From Apiotrichum sp. Y4204 (taxonomy: Eukaryota; Basidiomycota; Tremellomycetes; Trichosporonales; Trichosporonaceae): a stretch of DNA of 64,000 bases. Location of the stretch: contig JAMYHL010000048.1 of the NCBI GenBank assembly GCA_025531455.1, positions 124,001 through 188,000 of the forward strand. Direction: 5' to 3'. How positions within the stretch are numbered: the first letter of the stretch is position 1; each line of letters begins with the position of its first letter. The notes below the pieces were generated by a model, which ran no database searches, was not told where the DNA came from, and worked only from the letters and a program-made list of their open reading frames with translations. The position numbers and the translations under genes are program-made. Shown here piece after piece: positions 12,938 to 23,656 of this stretch.

Positions 12938-13282
12938 TAGAGAGATGTATGAGATGGGAGATTGTAGATGGGAGCGCTGTGAAGAGAAGGGAGTGATGGA
13001 GCAACGTGAGCTGCCAGCTGCCTGCGATCTTCTACTCGTTCCGTTTTGAGCATTCCCAATTCATTAGGTGCTGACTTCCGGCCTCACTGACTGCCCAAAT
13101 GCGGAGAACTGAGATTCAGCATTCGTATCATCGTCGCGGTCCAATGGACATTCATCGACCAAAGACGCTATACTCTGATCACACATACATCGATAACGGA
13201 CTATTACACACCCATCTCTATATTAAAGGCTTACAACAGCAGGGGTACGACCTTCAACCGCGGGCTCTTCCCCCACGCCCGC
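12938..13282. other. Short convergent intergenic region
   Basis: 345 bases between the 3' ends of guanylate kinase (+) and the 176-aa gene (-). AT-richer than its neighbours. Nothing else recognised. Confidence 0.6.
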
Positions 13283-13813
13283 TTACTGTTGCACCCTGCG
13301 CCTCTCAATCCGTACCCCGCAGTTACGGCACTTGAGGTGTTTCTTCTCGCAGAAGAGGCTGAAGGGGAAGAGCGCGACGTGCAGCGCGCCGTTGGCGACA
13401 GCCTCGGCGGGGGACGGGCGCGTGTCGTGGCCCCACGCGCAGGGGTCGTGCGGCTTGAGCAATGTGGGCGAAGAGGAGGCAGTGGCATTGGGGGAGAGGA
13501 GGGTCGATCCGGGAGAGATGGGAGATCCGGGAGAGACGGAAGGGCCAGGAGAGAGCGGCGAGAGTGACGAGAGAGTCGAGTCGGGGGAGAGACTTGCGTG
13601 CGAATACGATTCCGAGTGCGAGTACGACGAGCGGGACAGGCTCACGGGCTCGGACCCAAAGTTGAGCTGGTGGTACGCGGGGGGCGCGTCGCCGAGCGCG
13701 ATGGCCATCCCGTTTGCCCCCGAGCGGCGCTTCTCGTCGAGCGCGGCGCGCGCCTCCTTCTCCACGACGACAGCCTTGGCTGTCAGGGCGGGCTTGCGGT
13801 GGAACGGGCACAT
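13283..13813 (-). CDS. Hypothetical Ser/Pro-repeat protein with terminal cysteine motifs
   Basis: Uninterrupted 176-aa frame starting at the ATG at 13813 (MCPFHRKPALTAKAVVV). I do not recognise the family. The N-terminus has an amphipathic, helix-like segment (VVVEKEARAALDEKRR). The middle, about residues 55-115, is almost only Ser, Pro, Leu and Thr with recurring SPGS units. The C-terminus holds FCEKKHLKCRNCGVRIERRR, where Cys spacing C-x6-C-x2-C with the N-terminal C-x2-H could bind a metal. That is inference. The conserved-looking ends flanking a low-complexity middle argue for a real gene. It is convergent with guanylate kinase. A longer frame exists upstream but lacks an ATG. Confidence 0.6.
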   Translation of the reverse strand: MCPFHRKPALTAKAVVVEKEARAALDEKRRSGANGMAIALGDAPPAYHQLNFGSEPVSLSRSSYSHSESYSHASLSPDSTLSSLSPLSPGPSVSPGSPISPGSTLLSPNATASSSPTLLKPHDPCAWGHDTRPSPAEAVANGALHVALFPFSLFCEKKHLKCRNCGVRIERRRVQQ

Positions 13814-14633
13814 TGGGTGAGGTGTGTGGGACGGTCGGGCCTGGATCGTGATTTGGGTTATGGACGGTGATGAGTTGAGTCGAGGTGACAAACTTGAGAG
13901 TTGGCAAAGACTAGAGTCGACAAAGACCGCCGCTTCTTAAGTATCTGTTTTCTGTCTATCGCACAGCCTCGGCACGATGCTTCTCATCGCAGTCTCACCA
14001 TCCCACTCTAGTACACTCCAACATTCCGCACCGCACCGCCTGTCACCTTGTCCCAACCCCGGATCCGGTCGGCTGGTTCGGCTGGCTGATTTGGAGCTAC
14101 TTGGCTAATTTAACGCTTCAACGAGTCTTGGTGTACTTCAATGGTGGTGGGTGCAACGATGGGGGTGAACTGAGGGCATTCCGGCAGTGCCGAGGTCGGG
14201 GCCGGGCTCAGTGCGCTCAGTTCACCCCGGCAGTGCGGCAGTGCCGAGGTCGGGGTCGGGGTCGGGCGCAACGGATGGCACATAACACAGCAGCGTGCGT
14301 ATCAGGTGTACGTAGGACGTTAGGTCTTTCGGTGTATATGCCGCAATGTGCACATCGTCGACAGACTGCACGATGAGGGATATAGGCATTGCTGCACTGC
14401 TTCATCTCTGCTGCTCGGTGATCATCTCCAACGAGTGGGACATGTGGACACGCCAAGGGACATGGATTTGGATAAACACTGCTTCATATGCTATCTGAAT
14501 GGTGCGACTCATGCAGATACGATACATTTCCCTTTTCGTACTCCTTCTTCTTCCTTCTTCGTCGCTTCGTGTTGAATGCCAACAGGCGCGCAGACTGTAA
14601 TGAGCACAAATGAGCGATCCGACCTACCTATCC
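13814..14633. other. Intergenic region between two small minus-strand genes
   Basis: Promoter side of the 176-aa gene and 3' side of the 79-aa gene. It contains an imperfect direct repeat at about 14182-14266, in which a G/C-rich block of about 25 bases recurs after about 54 bases. No other coding region is supported. Confidence 0.55.
14182..14266. repeat. Imperfect G/C-rich direct repeat
   Basis: A block starting CGGCAGTGCCGAGGTCGGGG at 14182 recurs at 14236 and is followed there by extra GTCGGG units. Intergenic; no known element matches. Confidence 0.7.
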
Positions 14634-14873
14634 CTAGCCCATGCTCGGCAAGCGCATGATGCCCGCCATGTCCTTCTCGCGCCGCTTCTGTATCTGCATC
14701 TTCATCTCCTCGTCCTCTTCGCAGTCGCAGTCGCAGCATAGCTCGGGGTCGTCCTCGGCGCCGACGGGATGCTCGACCCGCCCGTCTGCGCGGCACTTGT
14801 CCTCGACAGGGCGGAACGGGTGGCGCGTAAAAAAGGTCACAAGCGCAGTGTCCTGGTCGTCTTTGGGTTCCAT
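14634..14873 (-). CDS. Hypothetical 79-aa acidic, cysteine-bearing protein
   Basis: Single-exon frame of 79 residues from the ATG at 14873 (MEPKDDQDTALVTFF). I do not recognise a family. It is divided into a basic-aromatic start (TFFTRHPFRP), a central acidic stretch with the dense motif ELCCDCDCEEDEE, and a helical basic tail (MKMQIQKRREKDMAGIMRLP). Three-part charge patterning and the Cys cluster make it more protein-like than the shadow frames nearby. It could be a small nuclear or metal-binding protein, but the sequence does not decide. Small size keeps confidence moderate. Confidence 0.5.
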   Translation of the reverse strand: MEPKDDQDTALVTFFTRHPFRPVEDKCRADGRVEHPVGAEDDPELCCDCDCEEDEEMKMQIQKRREKDMAGIMRLPSMG

Positions 14874-16767
14874 CGTGTAGTTTGCGTGGGGTGGTGTCTG
14901 TTCAGAGAGGAGAGCTGGGAGTTTATGTACCCCGAGGCCAGCTCTCGCCACCGCGAAGCGATTTCCCACCGATCCACTCTGGAGGTGTGTCCCACTGTGT
15001 GCCAATGTCAGGTGATCAGTATTCAGTGTCATGAGGTGGGACCAGACAAGGTCAGTGGTAGTGTGGAATCATCGTGAGCAACAGTGTGGAATGCAATCAT
15101 CGTAAAAGCAGAGCCCGGGAGAGCAAAGCAGACCCCGCGAGACAATCCCCCAGTTCGCAGCCCGCGGCCAGCAGGGAGCTCGTCGCCGATGCCCGGGCCG
15201 TTTATCAGCTCATCAGTCCCGGGGGCATGTAAACAAAGTGACATCGGCGAGGACCGAGGACCGAGGACCGAGGACCGTCTCGGCCCCCCCGGGATTTCGG
15301 GTGGTGCCTATTGTATGGATCTGCATATCAACAGGGATTTGCAGAATGATCTATTCGATCTGGATCCACCTTTCTGTAGCGGCATCGGCCGACTACAAAA
15401 CACAAACAAAAACAATGGCGATAACGATCACAACGAGAGCGGAACGTGTCTTAGTACAAGTACGCGCCCGATAGTGAGCGCAATCGGTGGCGCAAGAGGC
15501 ACGAGGCAGGCGTTGGGACACTAGGACTACCAGCTACCATGTTCGCCCTCCCGGTGTCCGATTCTCCATTCTCCCCGGGGTGTCGGTAGGCGTTTCGTTT
15601 GAATTGATCTTTCATCCCAATCTCACTAAACACACTTTGTATCCCTCCCGACGTCCAACCACAACAGGATATCATGATCCACAGCGCACACAGCGGCCGA
15701 ATGGCACGTTGCGAGGTCCAGTCACGCTGTTAACCACCAGGCCCCAGACCCACGGCCCACACTTTGCTCCGCTGCACGAATGGGAATGAGCCAACCGCCT
15801 TGCGCGCCTTGGTCGACGTGTGACACGCGCCACGCGCCACCACCCCGCATATCCGCATGCGATCCGACCAACGGCCAGCGGCCAGTGATTCCCTAACGCG
15901 CCCCCCTCGCGCCCCTCGCGGCCCTCGCTCTGGCCCTGATACGACCGCGAGAGCGTCGACCACCACGCATGTCCGATGTGTATTCTCTGTCTGCGTTCGG
16001 GCGCCGCACACGCTTTTTAGCCAAGCATGCCCATGTTGCCGACCATTGCGCCATGGCTAGCGGGCAAGCTGGCAAGCTTGGAGTTTGGGGCATTGAGGGA
16101 TGTGCGAGGCGCGTGCCGATGGCGTATTCTGCATTCTGCATTCAGCAACGGCGAAAGGGGCTTCTTCTAGCTCCAAGCCGGCCTGCAACCCACGTCGCTC
16201 GCTGCTCCAGTGCTCCAGCGCTCCAGCGCTCCGTCCTGCTCCAAACGACCACAAACGACCAGTGTCTCCCCCGCATCCCAGTCCCTCGATCCCTCGCGCA
16301 TGCCTGCTACCCCGCACACTGGACCCTCACCAGACCCTCTTGACCCTCGGAACCGTCTCGACCCTCGCTCTCTCGCGCTGTCGCTCTCCTCACTCGCTCC
16401 CATCGCGGCGCACTCGGGCCGCCACCGCCCACTTTGTCTGCGATCCTGCGACTGGCGCTCTGGGTGTTGATGGCACGACGTATGCCGGCGAGAAGCGAGA
16501 CGCCTAGATCCTAGATCCTAGACGCGAGACTCGGAACGGAAACTCGCAAACCTCAACGACTACTGTACTTGATACCCCATGCCTCATATCTGATCTGATG
16601 CTCACCCGACGCTGCGCTCACCCTCACGCTCGCGATTGACGCCTGCAGCAGTACATTGCCATATCGATATATCGCCCAACCCCGCTCTAGCAGCAGCTTT
16701 TCCTCCCACAGTTTACGCTCCCTCACCACTCCGCTAGGCCGCCCACTTCGCCAGGCCGGCAGCACCC
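14874..16767. other. Intergenic region upstream of the F-box-like gene
   Basis: About 1.9 kb between divergent genes. It has a CGAGGAC heptamer array (15248-15275) and a CTCCAGYG-type repeat near 16205-16230. Frames such as 15084-15524 have random-looking composition and no splice context, so I call no gene here. Confidence 0.55.
15248..15275. repeat. Heptanucleotide tandem repeat (CGAGGAC)x4
   Basis: Four perfect 7-base copies in non-coding DNA. It is the third 7-base-period array in the first 16 kb of the window. Confidence 0.85.
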
Positions 16768-18384
16768 ATGATGAAGGCCATCCGCCGCTTCCTCTCGCCG
16801 TCGGACACGCCCGAGCCGCGCGCCAGCCTTGGCCCACGGCGCTCCGTGTCTATGCGCTTCCTCTCGGCGCCCAAACCGCGCCCCGCGTCGCAGTACTCGT
16901 CGACGTCCATCGCCTCGTCCCACTCGCAGGTCTCCTCGCGGATATCCTCCGTGAGCAGGAGCACCGCACGCGGAGGGGCATACCGTCGCCGGGGAACAGG
17001 CGCAATTATCGATGCCGAGGACTATCCCCGCGTGATTGCGACAATAATGCAGAACGCCTCTCGCCCCGCACTCCTCAAGCTCCGTCTCGTATCCCGCTCG
17101 TTCCGGGACATGGCGGACGCCCAGCTCGCGCGCCACCTGGTGCTCTGCGCGCCGGTCGGCGTATCCTCCCTCCGCGTCACCTCCCCCAGCACCACTCCAA
17201 GTATCGAGCACGGCATCCCGGGCCTCTCCGTCCGCGTCCTCTGGAATCGCGACGAGCGCCGTCGCCTCACCCGCATTCTGACCGGTACGAGGGTTGTCGA
17301 TCTGCGCGGCCCGTCGCGTGCACGCGACTCGGAAATCGCAGATCTCACACTACAATGCAGCTGCGCACGCACCGTGCGCCTCCGCCCAGACGCGGCGGGC
17401 AACCCTCCAACAGCGTGCCCCCTGCCTCCGCGCGCGACGCAGCTCATCGCATTCACGACGCTTGCGGGCGACGGCTCCCCGGTGGGAAAGGCGTCCCGCC
17501 GCTCCTCCTGGCTCGTCACGGACAGCGAGCATCTCCAGCCAGCAGCGACGGCGTACGTCGGCCCCGTGCCGAATCTCATCCAGTCGCTCGTCGTGACGGT
17601 CCGGTACCCGCGGTCCGCAGACGCCGCCGCCCAGGCCCTCCCCCCGCGCCCTATCCGCCCCCTTGCGCCATGGGACCACCCCCAGTCCCTCCGTGCCGTG
17701 ACCGTCATCTTTGTCCCCGAGCAGCCGGCACCAAAGCCCCGCCCGCGCTCGTTCCTCTCCACCGGGCCTGCTGGCGCCGCTGGGGCCGGCGGCGCCGACT
17801 CGCCCACCCCGATATTCCAGCAGCGATCGACGTACCGCGAGGCATCGACCACGACCGTCGGCAGTACGAGCACGAGGAACAAGCGCTTTTCGTGGCTCAC
17901 AAACTCGCCTGTATCCCCCACATTCCCGCCGAGCCCCACGTCGCCGACGACACCAATCTCCCCAGTGTCGAGAGCTTACAATTTCAACGTCGTCGACCCC
18001 TCGTTCCCCGCCACGCCTGTTCCCTCGCTCCGCCCGAGCGCGCCCGCAATCGTCTTTTCGGACGCCGACGCCGAGCGCACAGGCAACATTGGCTTTCTCA
18101 CCCCGTTCATCCGCAGCGTCGCCGCCCACCTCCCCCGCATACAGTACACGCTTGTCGACGTGTCCCGCATCGATCCCGCCATCCTCGGCCTGCCCCACGG
18201 CACGCTCATGTCCCCGCGCCAGGTCGAGCGGCTGATCACAAAAGCCCTCCGCGCCGAGATGCTGTATACTGGCTGGGATGCCGAGGAGATTGCGGACCTG
18301 TTCGAAAACCTTGTATTCACGTCCAGGGGCGAGTATGCCGCGCGTGTTGGCGCGGCAGCGTTTGAGCTTCAGACTGTGGAGTAG
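16768..18384 (+). CDS. F-box-like domain protein
   Basis: Intronless 538-aa protein. The ATG at 16768 (MMKAIRRFLSPSD) is followed at once by a second Met. After a basic, Ser-rich N-terminus, residues about 78-130 resemble the degenerate F-box-like segment common in tremellomycete proteins: IIDAEDYPRVIATIM, then LLKLRLVSRSFRDMADAQLARHLVL. F-box proteins usually recruit substrates to SCF ubiquitin ligases; here that is inferred only from this segment. The centre has a disordered Ser/Pro-rich insertion (about 325-400, with SPTSPTTPISPVS). The C-terminal part (GFLTPFIRSVAAHLPRIQYTLVD) may be the interaction domain. No LRR or WD repeats are visible. Large, fast-evolving families of such proteins exist in Trichosporonales, so the precise partner is unknown. 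Confidence 0.7.
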   Translation: MMKAIRRFLSPSDTPEPRASLGPRRSVSMRFLSAPKPRPASQYSSTSIASSHSQVSSRISSVSRSTARGGAYRRRGTGAIIDAEDYPRVIATIMQNASRPALLKLRLVSRSFRDMADAQLARHLVLCAPVGVSSLRVTSPSTTPSIEHGIPGLSVRVLWNRDERRRLTRILTGTRVVDLRGPSRARDSEIADLTLQCSCARTVRLRPDAAGNPPTACPLPPRATQLIAFTTLAGDGSPVGKASRRSSWLVTDSEHLQPAATAYVGPVPNLIQSLVVTVRYPRSADAAAQALPPRPIRPLAPWDHPQSLRAVTVIFVPEQPAPKPRPRSFLSTGPAGAAGAGGADSPTPIFQQRSTYREASTTTVGSTSTRNKRFSWLTNSPVSPTFPPSPTSPTTPISPVSRAYNFNVVDPSFPATPVPSLRPSAPAIVFSDADAERTGNIGFLTPFIRSVAAHLPRIQYTLVDVSRIDPAILGLPHGTLMSPRQVERLITKALRAEMLYTGWDAEEIADLFENLVFTSRGEYAARVGAAAFELQTVE

Positions 18385-18721
18385 GAGCAGGCGGAGCAGG
18401 CGGAGCTAGAAGTGATGAGCGCAGGACCTGTCGTGCGTTGTCAAGCCATGTTGCCATAGTAGAGTGTTAGAGGACAGATACATCAAGAAGGGTAGAGATA
18501 GATACATAAACACAGACCCCATCGCCATATCACATAGTAGTTTACCCTATGCATTAATCATATCCTGTGCAAGAGGGAGAGTCGGACAATCGACACAGCT
18601 TCATACCTGTTGTGCCACTGGAATTCTGTCCCATTCCGCCTCCACCACGCCCCTCCACTTCAAACTCGCCAACTCGCGACATTTTCCATCCACCACATCA
18701 AAAACATCAAAACAATCCAAA
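18385..18721. other. Intergenic spacer between F-box-like gene and QRI7
   Basis: 337 bases between same-strand genes; 3' end of one and promoter of the next. Nothing else recognised. Confidence 0.6.
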
Positions 18722-20203
18722 ATGTCTGCTCTCCGCGCACCGCGGCGCCTCCCGCGCCTTCCGCTCCCGCGGCGCGCACTGCACACCCGCCCGCTGCGCG
18801 TGCTCGGCCTCGAGTCCTCCGCAGACGACAGCTGCGCGGCGGTAGTCACCTCGGACCGCCGCGTCCTGTCCTCTGTCGTGCTCAAGCAGCACGCGGAGAA
18901 CGAGCGTTTTGGAGGGATACATCCCCTGCGGGCAGTCCAGATCCACATGGGAAACATGGTGGGTGGGAATCCAAATACGAAGCTCATTTAGCCACGCGCA
19001 ATCGCCCTCGCACTAGAACAATCCGGGCTGTCGATATCGGACATCGACGCGGTGGCATACACTCGAGGACCCGGTATGCCGTCCTCGCTCTCGGTGTGCG
19101 CGTCGTCGGCGCGGGCGATCGCCGCGGCCGCAAACAAGCCCGTGCTGGGTATCCACCACATGCAGGCACACGCACTCACCCCGCTGCTGACAGAGGACGT
19201 GCCGCCGGGATATCCGTTCCTCACCCTCCTCGTGAGCGGGGGGCATACGCTGCTTGTCCTCGCGCGCGCAGAGGGCGAGTTTGAGATTCTGGTGGATACC
19301 CTCGATAATGCCGTGGGGTGAGATTACTTTACGTTTGTATTTTCTGATGGCAGATCGGCGTTTGACCGCACGGCGCGCGCGCTCCGCCTCCCGCACGATA
19401 GCGAGCTGGGGCTGGGTCCCGTGTTGGAGAGGTATGCGGCCGCCGAGCCACTCGCGCCGTATGATAGCAGAAAGCTGCGGCTCACGCGTCCGCTCTCCCT
19501 TGGCGACGGGAAGGACCGGCTCGCATTCAGCTTTGCGGGGCTTATCGCTGCCACTGAGCGGCTAGTGGCTGCCGAGATGGAAGAGTGGGAGCAGGGGAGT
19601 AAGGGAACGCAGACGGGAGAAGGTCCTGTCCCGCTCGCGATCCAGCGCGCGCTGGCGAAAACGTTCCAGGAAACCGCCGTTGCGCACATCATAGCCAAGA
19701 TCCGCCAGTGTATCGCCCTCCATGGGCTGGATGTGCGCGGCCTCGTGGTCAGCGGCGGCGTCGGGAGTAACAAGTACCTCCGCAAAGAGTAGGTTGGAGG
19801 AATGGAGGAAGGGCTCGCGGCTGATTCCAGACTCGCTAAGATGCTCGAAGAGTATCCCGGCGTCACGCTGCATTATCCCCCGGTGGAGCTATGTACTGGT
19901 GAGTGTGGATCGGTGCGAATGGCGCGGCGCGTTCCTCTCGGGACTACGTCTTTGTCTGTGGCTTTCATCACACATGCTCTCCTCCGTCGTATCCCTTTCT
20001 CATATTGGCTTTCATCTCCCTCATGTCTCTTTCACCCCGGGCTGACATCAGACAACGCGGCGATGATCGCGTGGGTCGGCATCCTGCGTCTCCAGGCTGG
20101 CCTCAAGGGCGAGCCGTTCGGACTCCCGCTGCGGCCCAAGTGGTCGCTTGAGGACCTGTATGATGATGTCCCGCCAGAGTGCTACACCCAAAAGGAAGAG
20201 TAG
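18722..20203 (+). CDS. QRI7: Mitochondrial tRNA N6-threonylcarbamoyladenosine transferase (Qri7/OSGEPL1)
   Basis: Transfers threonylcarbamoyl to A37 of ANN-decoding mitochondrial tRNAs. Exons 18722-18958, 18992-19317, 19354-19788, 19831-19898 and 20052-20203 give 405 aa. The Arg-rich N-terminus (MSALRAPRRLPRLPLPRRAL) is a good mitochondrial presequence. Seen: LGLESSADDSC at the start of the ASKHA fold, FGGIHPLRA, metal-ligand HHMQAH, LLVSGGHTLLVL, DNAVGSAFDR, FSFAGL, VSGGVGSNKYLR and CTDNAAMIAW. An in-frame TAG at 19790 looks like a break but lies inside a 42-nt intron (19789-19830) with a CTGAT branch point; removing it gives LRKELAKMLEEYPGVTLHYPP, as expected. Intron 1 is only 33 nt. The cytosolic paralog Kae1 lacks a presequence and is less likely. 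Confidence 0.93.
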
Positions 20204-20935
20204 AAGGCTGCAGAGTAGAGCTAGAGCAGCCACTGGTGCCACACCCAAACCATCATCCACCACATCCACCACACCCCCCTGTCCCATTGACGCCGCTAAA
20301 GGCAGTCGAGCATCGAGCACCCCCCAGCACCATTAAATGACATCATCTCCGCATGGCATTTTGCATCGTAATATTTATATATGCACCCCTCTTAATTTGT
20401 ATCTTGGTTTAGTTGGTTTAGTATTTGCTTATTTGGTTCCGTTATTTGATCTCTTGTATGGTGGAGGTGGAGGGGCCAAAAAGGAGACCGAAGTGGAAAG
20501 AAAAGCAAAGAAAAAAAGCAGCAGTCGAAAAAAAAAAACAAAAGTGCCACCACAGCGCGTCTTCCCTCCTGTGCTCTGCTGCTCCTGGCTGGGCGGCGAA
20601 AAGCTTTGGCTGGGCGCTGGGCGCTGGGCGCTGGACTGCACGCTGGGCGGCGGCCAAAGCGGGATGCTGCATATGCGCTGGCGGGCAGCTGCCTGGCTGG
20701 CAGGCTGGCTGTGACTGTGTGCAGTGTGTGCCTCGCACTCGCTGTTGCTGTTGCTGTTGCTGCCTGGCTGCCTGGCAGCTGCAGACCCTCTCCCCGCTCC
20801 CATTCTTGCTCTTCTCATCAACAACACTCCCTTCCTCACCATCGCCGCAGCAGCAGTCACCACTCCGTCAGCTTTTCACTCTCACTCTCTCTCCGCTCCC
20901 CCCTCCCCAAAAGGCGACAGCAGCACACACACATA
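20204..20935. other. Intergenic region between QRI7 and importin-alpha
   Basis: About 730 bases between same-strand genes. It has an A-rich tract near 20480-20545, a GCTGGGC heptamer repeat near 20615-20640 and a C/T-rich leader before the importin start. No extra gene supported. Confidence 0.6.
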
Positions 20936-23081
20936 ATGGAGAGCCGTAACCTCGACCACCGTCGCTCAAACTTCAAGGGCCGCACCCAGTTCTCTGCTCA
21001 GGAGGTACGTTTGGCCGCCAGCCCATGGCCCGATTGCTCTGGCTCTTCTGGGTGTCGGATCGGATTGGTTGCACGCCGTCCCTGGATGTCGTCGCCGTGT
21101 TTGTCTCTGCATGCTCGACACCGTCGTGCATGGTGCATGCACAACGCATAGTGCACAATGCATGCTAGCACTTGCAGAACACCCGAGGCCGGCATTGCCT
21201 TCCCTCTGGGAGCCGTGCATGCTGTCAGTCGCGTGCTCATCACACCCCGATCGCCACCGGTTGTCCATGTCCCAGATGTTCCTTGTCACAGCCAGCAGCA
21301 CACGAGCGCCCCTTTCTTCCCCTATGCTTCCCATACTGACGCCCAGCTCCGTCGTCGTCGCGAGGAGGCTCAGGTCGAGATCCGCAGGCAAAAGGTTTGT
21401 GTAACACGCCCGGGGCAACCGCACAGCTCGCACCGCGGCTCTGTTTGTTGACGCGCACCGGGCTCGAACCACGGTCATTCGTGCTTGACACTTTACTGAC
21501 TCCGCAGCGTGAAGAGTCGATTGCCAAGCGCCGCAACTTCCAGCCGGTCGCCGACGATGGTCTGGACTCGGACGACGATGTCGAGGACCTCGGCGACGCC
21601 GCGCTCGGCGACACCCTCCCCGCCATGGTCCAGCAGCTGTACAACAATGACGGCGAGGTCCAGCTCGAGGCCACCACCAAGTTCCGCAAGCTTCTCTCCA
21701 AGGAGAAGAACCCCCCCATTGACCGTGTGATTGAGTGCGGCGTCGTCCCCCGCTTTGTCGAGTTCCTCAGCTCCACCAACACCATGCTCCAGTTCGAGGC
21801 CGCGTGGGCCCTCACCAACATTGCCTCGGGCACCTCGGAGCACACCCAGGTCGTCATAGCCGCCGGCGCCGTCCCCCTCTTCATCCGTCTCCTCTCCTCT
21901 CCCGTCCTCGACGTCCGCGAGCAGGCGTAAGTGCCACAACCTTGATTGTCCTTCAGACTCACTGACACCCAGGGTCTGGGCGCTGGGTAACATTGCTGGC
22001 GACTCGCCAAAGTGCCGCGACCACGTCCTTTCGCAGGGCGCCCTCCAGCCGCTGCTCCAGCTGCTCAACGAAAACCACAAGCTCTCCATGCTCCGCAACG
22101 CCACCTGGACTCTTTCCAACTTTTGCCGTGGAAAATCGCCCCAGCCCGACTGGAACCTCATCTCGCCGGCCCTTCCTGTTCTCTCCAAGCTCATCTACTC
22201 GCTTGATGACGAGGTGCTCATCGACGCATGCTGGGCCATCTCGTACCTCTCGGACGGTACCAACGACAAGATCCAGGCCGTCATCGAGTCGGGTGTCTGC
22301 CGTCGTCTTGTCGACCTCTTGATGCACCCCTCGACCGCTGTCCAGACCCCCGCCCTCCGTTCCGTCGGCAACATTGTCACTGGCGACGACCTCCAAACCC
22401 AGGTCATCATCTCGTCTGGAGCTCTCCCCGCTCTTCTCTCGCTTCTCTCCTCTCCCAAGGACGGCATCCGCAAGGAGGCATGCTGGACCATCTCCAACGT
22501 CACCGCCGGCTCCCCGCACCAGATCCAGGCCATCATTGACGCCAACATTATCCCTCCCCTTATCAACATCCTCCAGAACGCCGACTTCAAGACCAAGAAG
22601 GAGGCATGCTGGGCCATTTCCAACGCCACCTCGGGCGGTCTCTCTGAGCCCAACCAGATCCGCTACCTCGTCAGCCAAGGCTGCATCAAGCCCATGTGCG
22701 ACCTCCTCGTCTCCATGGACAACAAGATTATCCAGGTCGCCCTTGACGGTCTTGAGAACATTCTCAAGGTCGGCGACATTGACAAGGAGGCTGGCGGACC
22801 CGGCGCCATCAACGTCTACGCCCAGTACATTGAGGAGGCCGGCGGCATGGTTGCCATCCACAACCTCCAGCACCACGAGAACCTCGAGATCTACAAGAAG
22901 TGCTTCTACATCATGGACAGTGAGTGCAGTGCAATCTATCCTAACTGACGATTTAGAGTTCTTCCCCGACGAGGAGGAGGAGGAGGCCGACGGCGCCGCA
23001 CCGGCGGTCGACGCTACTGGCCAGTACGCCTTCCAGTCGAACGTTGCCGCTCCCCAGGGCGGCTTCAACTTTGGCGCCTAA
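20936..23081 (+). CDS. SRP1: Importin subunit alpha (karyopherin alpha)
   Basis: Adaptor that binds classical nuclear localisation signals and, through its IBB domain, importin-beta, for import through the nuclear pore. Exons 20936-21004, 21347-21394, 21508-21926, 21973-22919 and 22957-23081 give 535 aa. The IBB domain is spread over the first three exons: RRSNFKGR, then [16 protein letters not shown], then [10 protein letters not shown]. About ten ARM repeats follow with the NLS-binding Trp/Asn ladder visible: [58 protein letters not shown]. The acidic tail (DEEEEEADG) and [19 protein letters not shown] end are typical of fungal members. The long second intron (113 nt) carries a B-box-like sequence that does not fold as a tRNA. 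Confidence 0.96.
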
Positions 23082-23656
23082 GCCAGTGGACGACGACATG
23101 CCCGCAAATGCCAGAGACGACGACACGAAAGCAGGGGCCGAGCCGACGCCAATTCAAGCGCCGCCAGCGCGGATACCGTGCCAGGCAGCCCAGGCCGATA
23201 CTTGTTCCGCACCGTGATTCCCCTCGCCGATTCCCCTTATTCACTTATTCTCTCACCCCCGCGTCCTTGTTCCATTTCCATCCACGTAACCACCCAGTTG
23301 ACGGCGGCGCGCGCCAGTTGCGCCGCCAATAGAGTTTCGCCGCATCGCACCCCCATCCATCTCAGTATCAGTACACTGTCTCCCGCCTACATTATAACGA
23401 TCCGGCCATAGCACTGAGGGCAACTGCATCTTCATCAGCCCCTCGTAGTCCATGCAATATCATTTCTTACCCTCATCGGGGCCCAGTGTGCAGTGCTGCG
23501 GTGCAAAGAGAAGGGCAACAGAGAGGACTGGATCACATAGCAAAATCTGAAAAACATCTCGTCAACTGTGAAAGGGGAGAAAGAAGAAGGTGCAATTGAA
23601 CGCTAAGGGCCCTCTGAGTTGTCAGCTGGCAAGGCTCTGGACTCCAAACATGGCAC
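23082..23656. other. Convergent intergenic region after importin-alpha
   Basis: 575 bases between the 3' ends of importin-alpha (+) and the heptad-repeat gene (-). A possible 3' terminal intron of the minus gene falls at about 23590-23659. Otherwise nothing recognised. Confidence 0.55.

Noticed and set aside
16656..18365. 569-codon overlapping frame in the F-box-like gene
   Set aside because: Arg/Pro/His-rich composition typical of a shifted frame in GC-rich DNA; the other frame has the F-box-like segment.
19789..19830. In-frame TAG in QRI7 suggesting a pseudogene
   Set aside because: The stop lies in a 42-nt sequence with GTAGGT donor, CTGAT branch point and CAG acceptor. Removing it restores conserved sequence on both sides in phase.
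21458..21473. tRNA B-box-like sequence on the minus strand in importin-alpha intron 2
   Set aside because: GGTTCGAGCCC is present but the flanks do not pair as a T stem and no acceptor or anticodon arm can be built.
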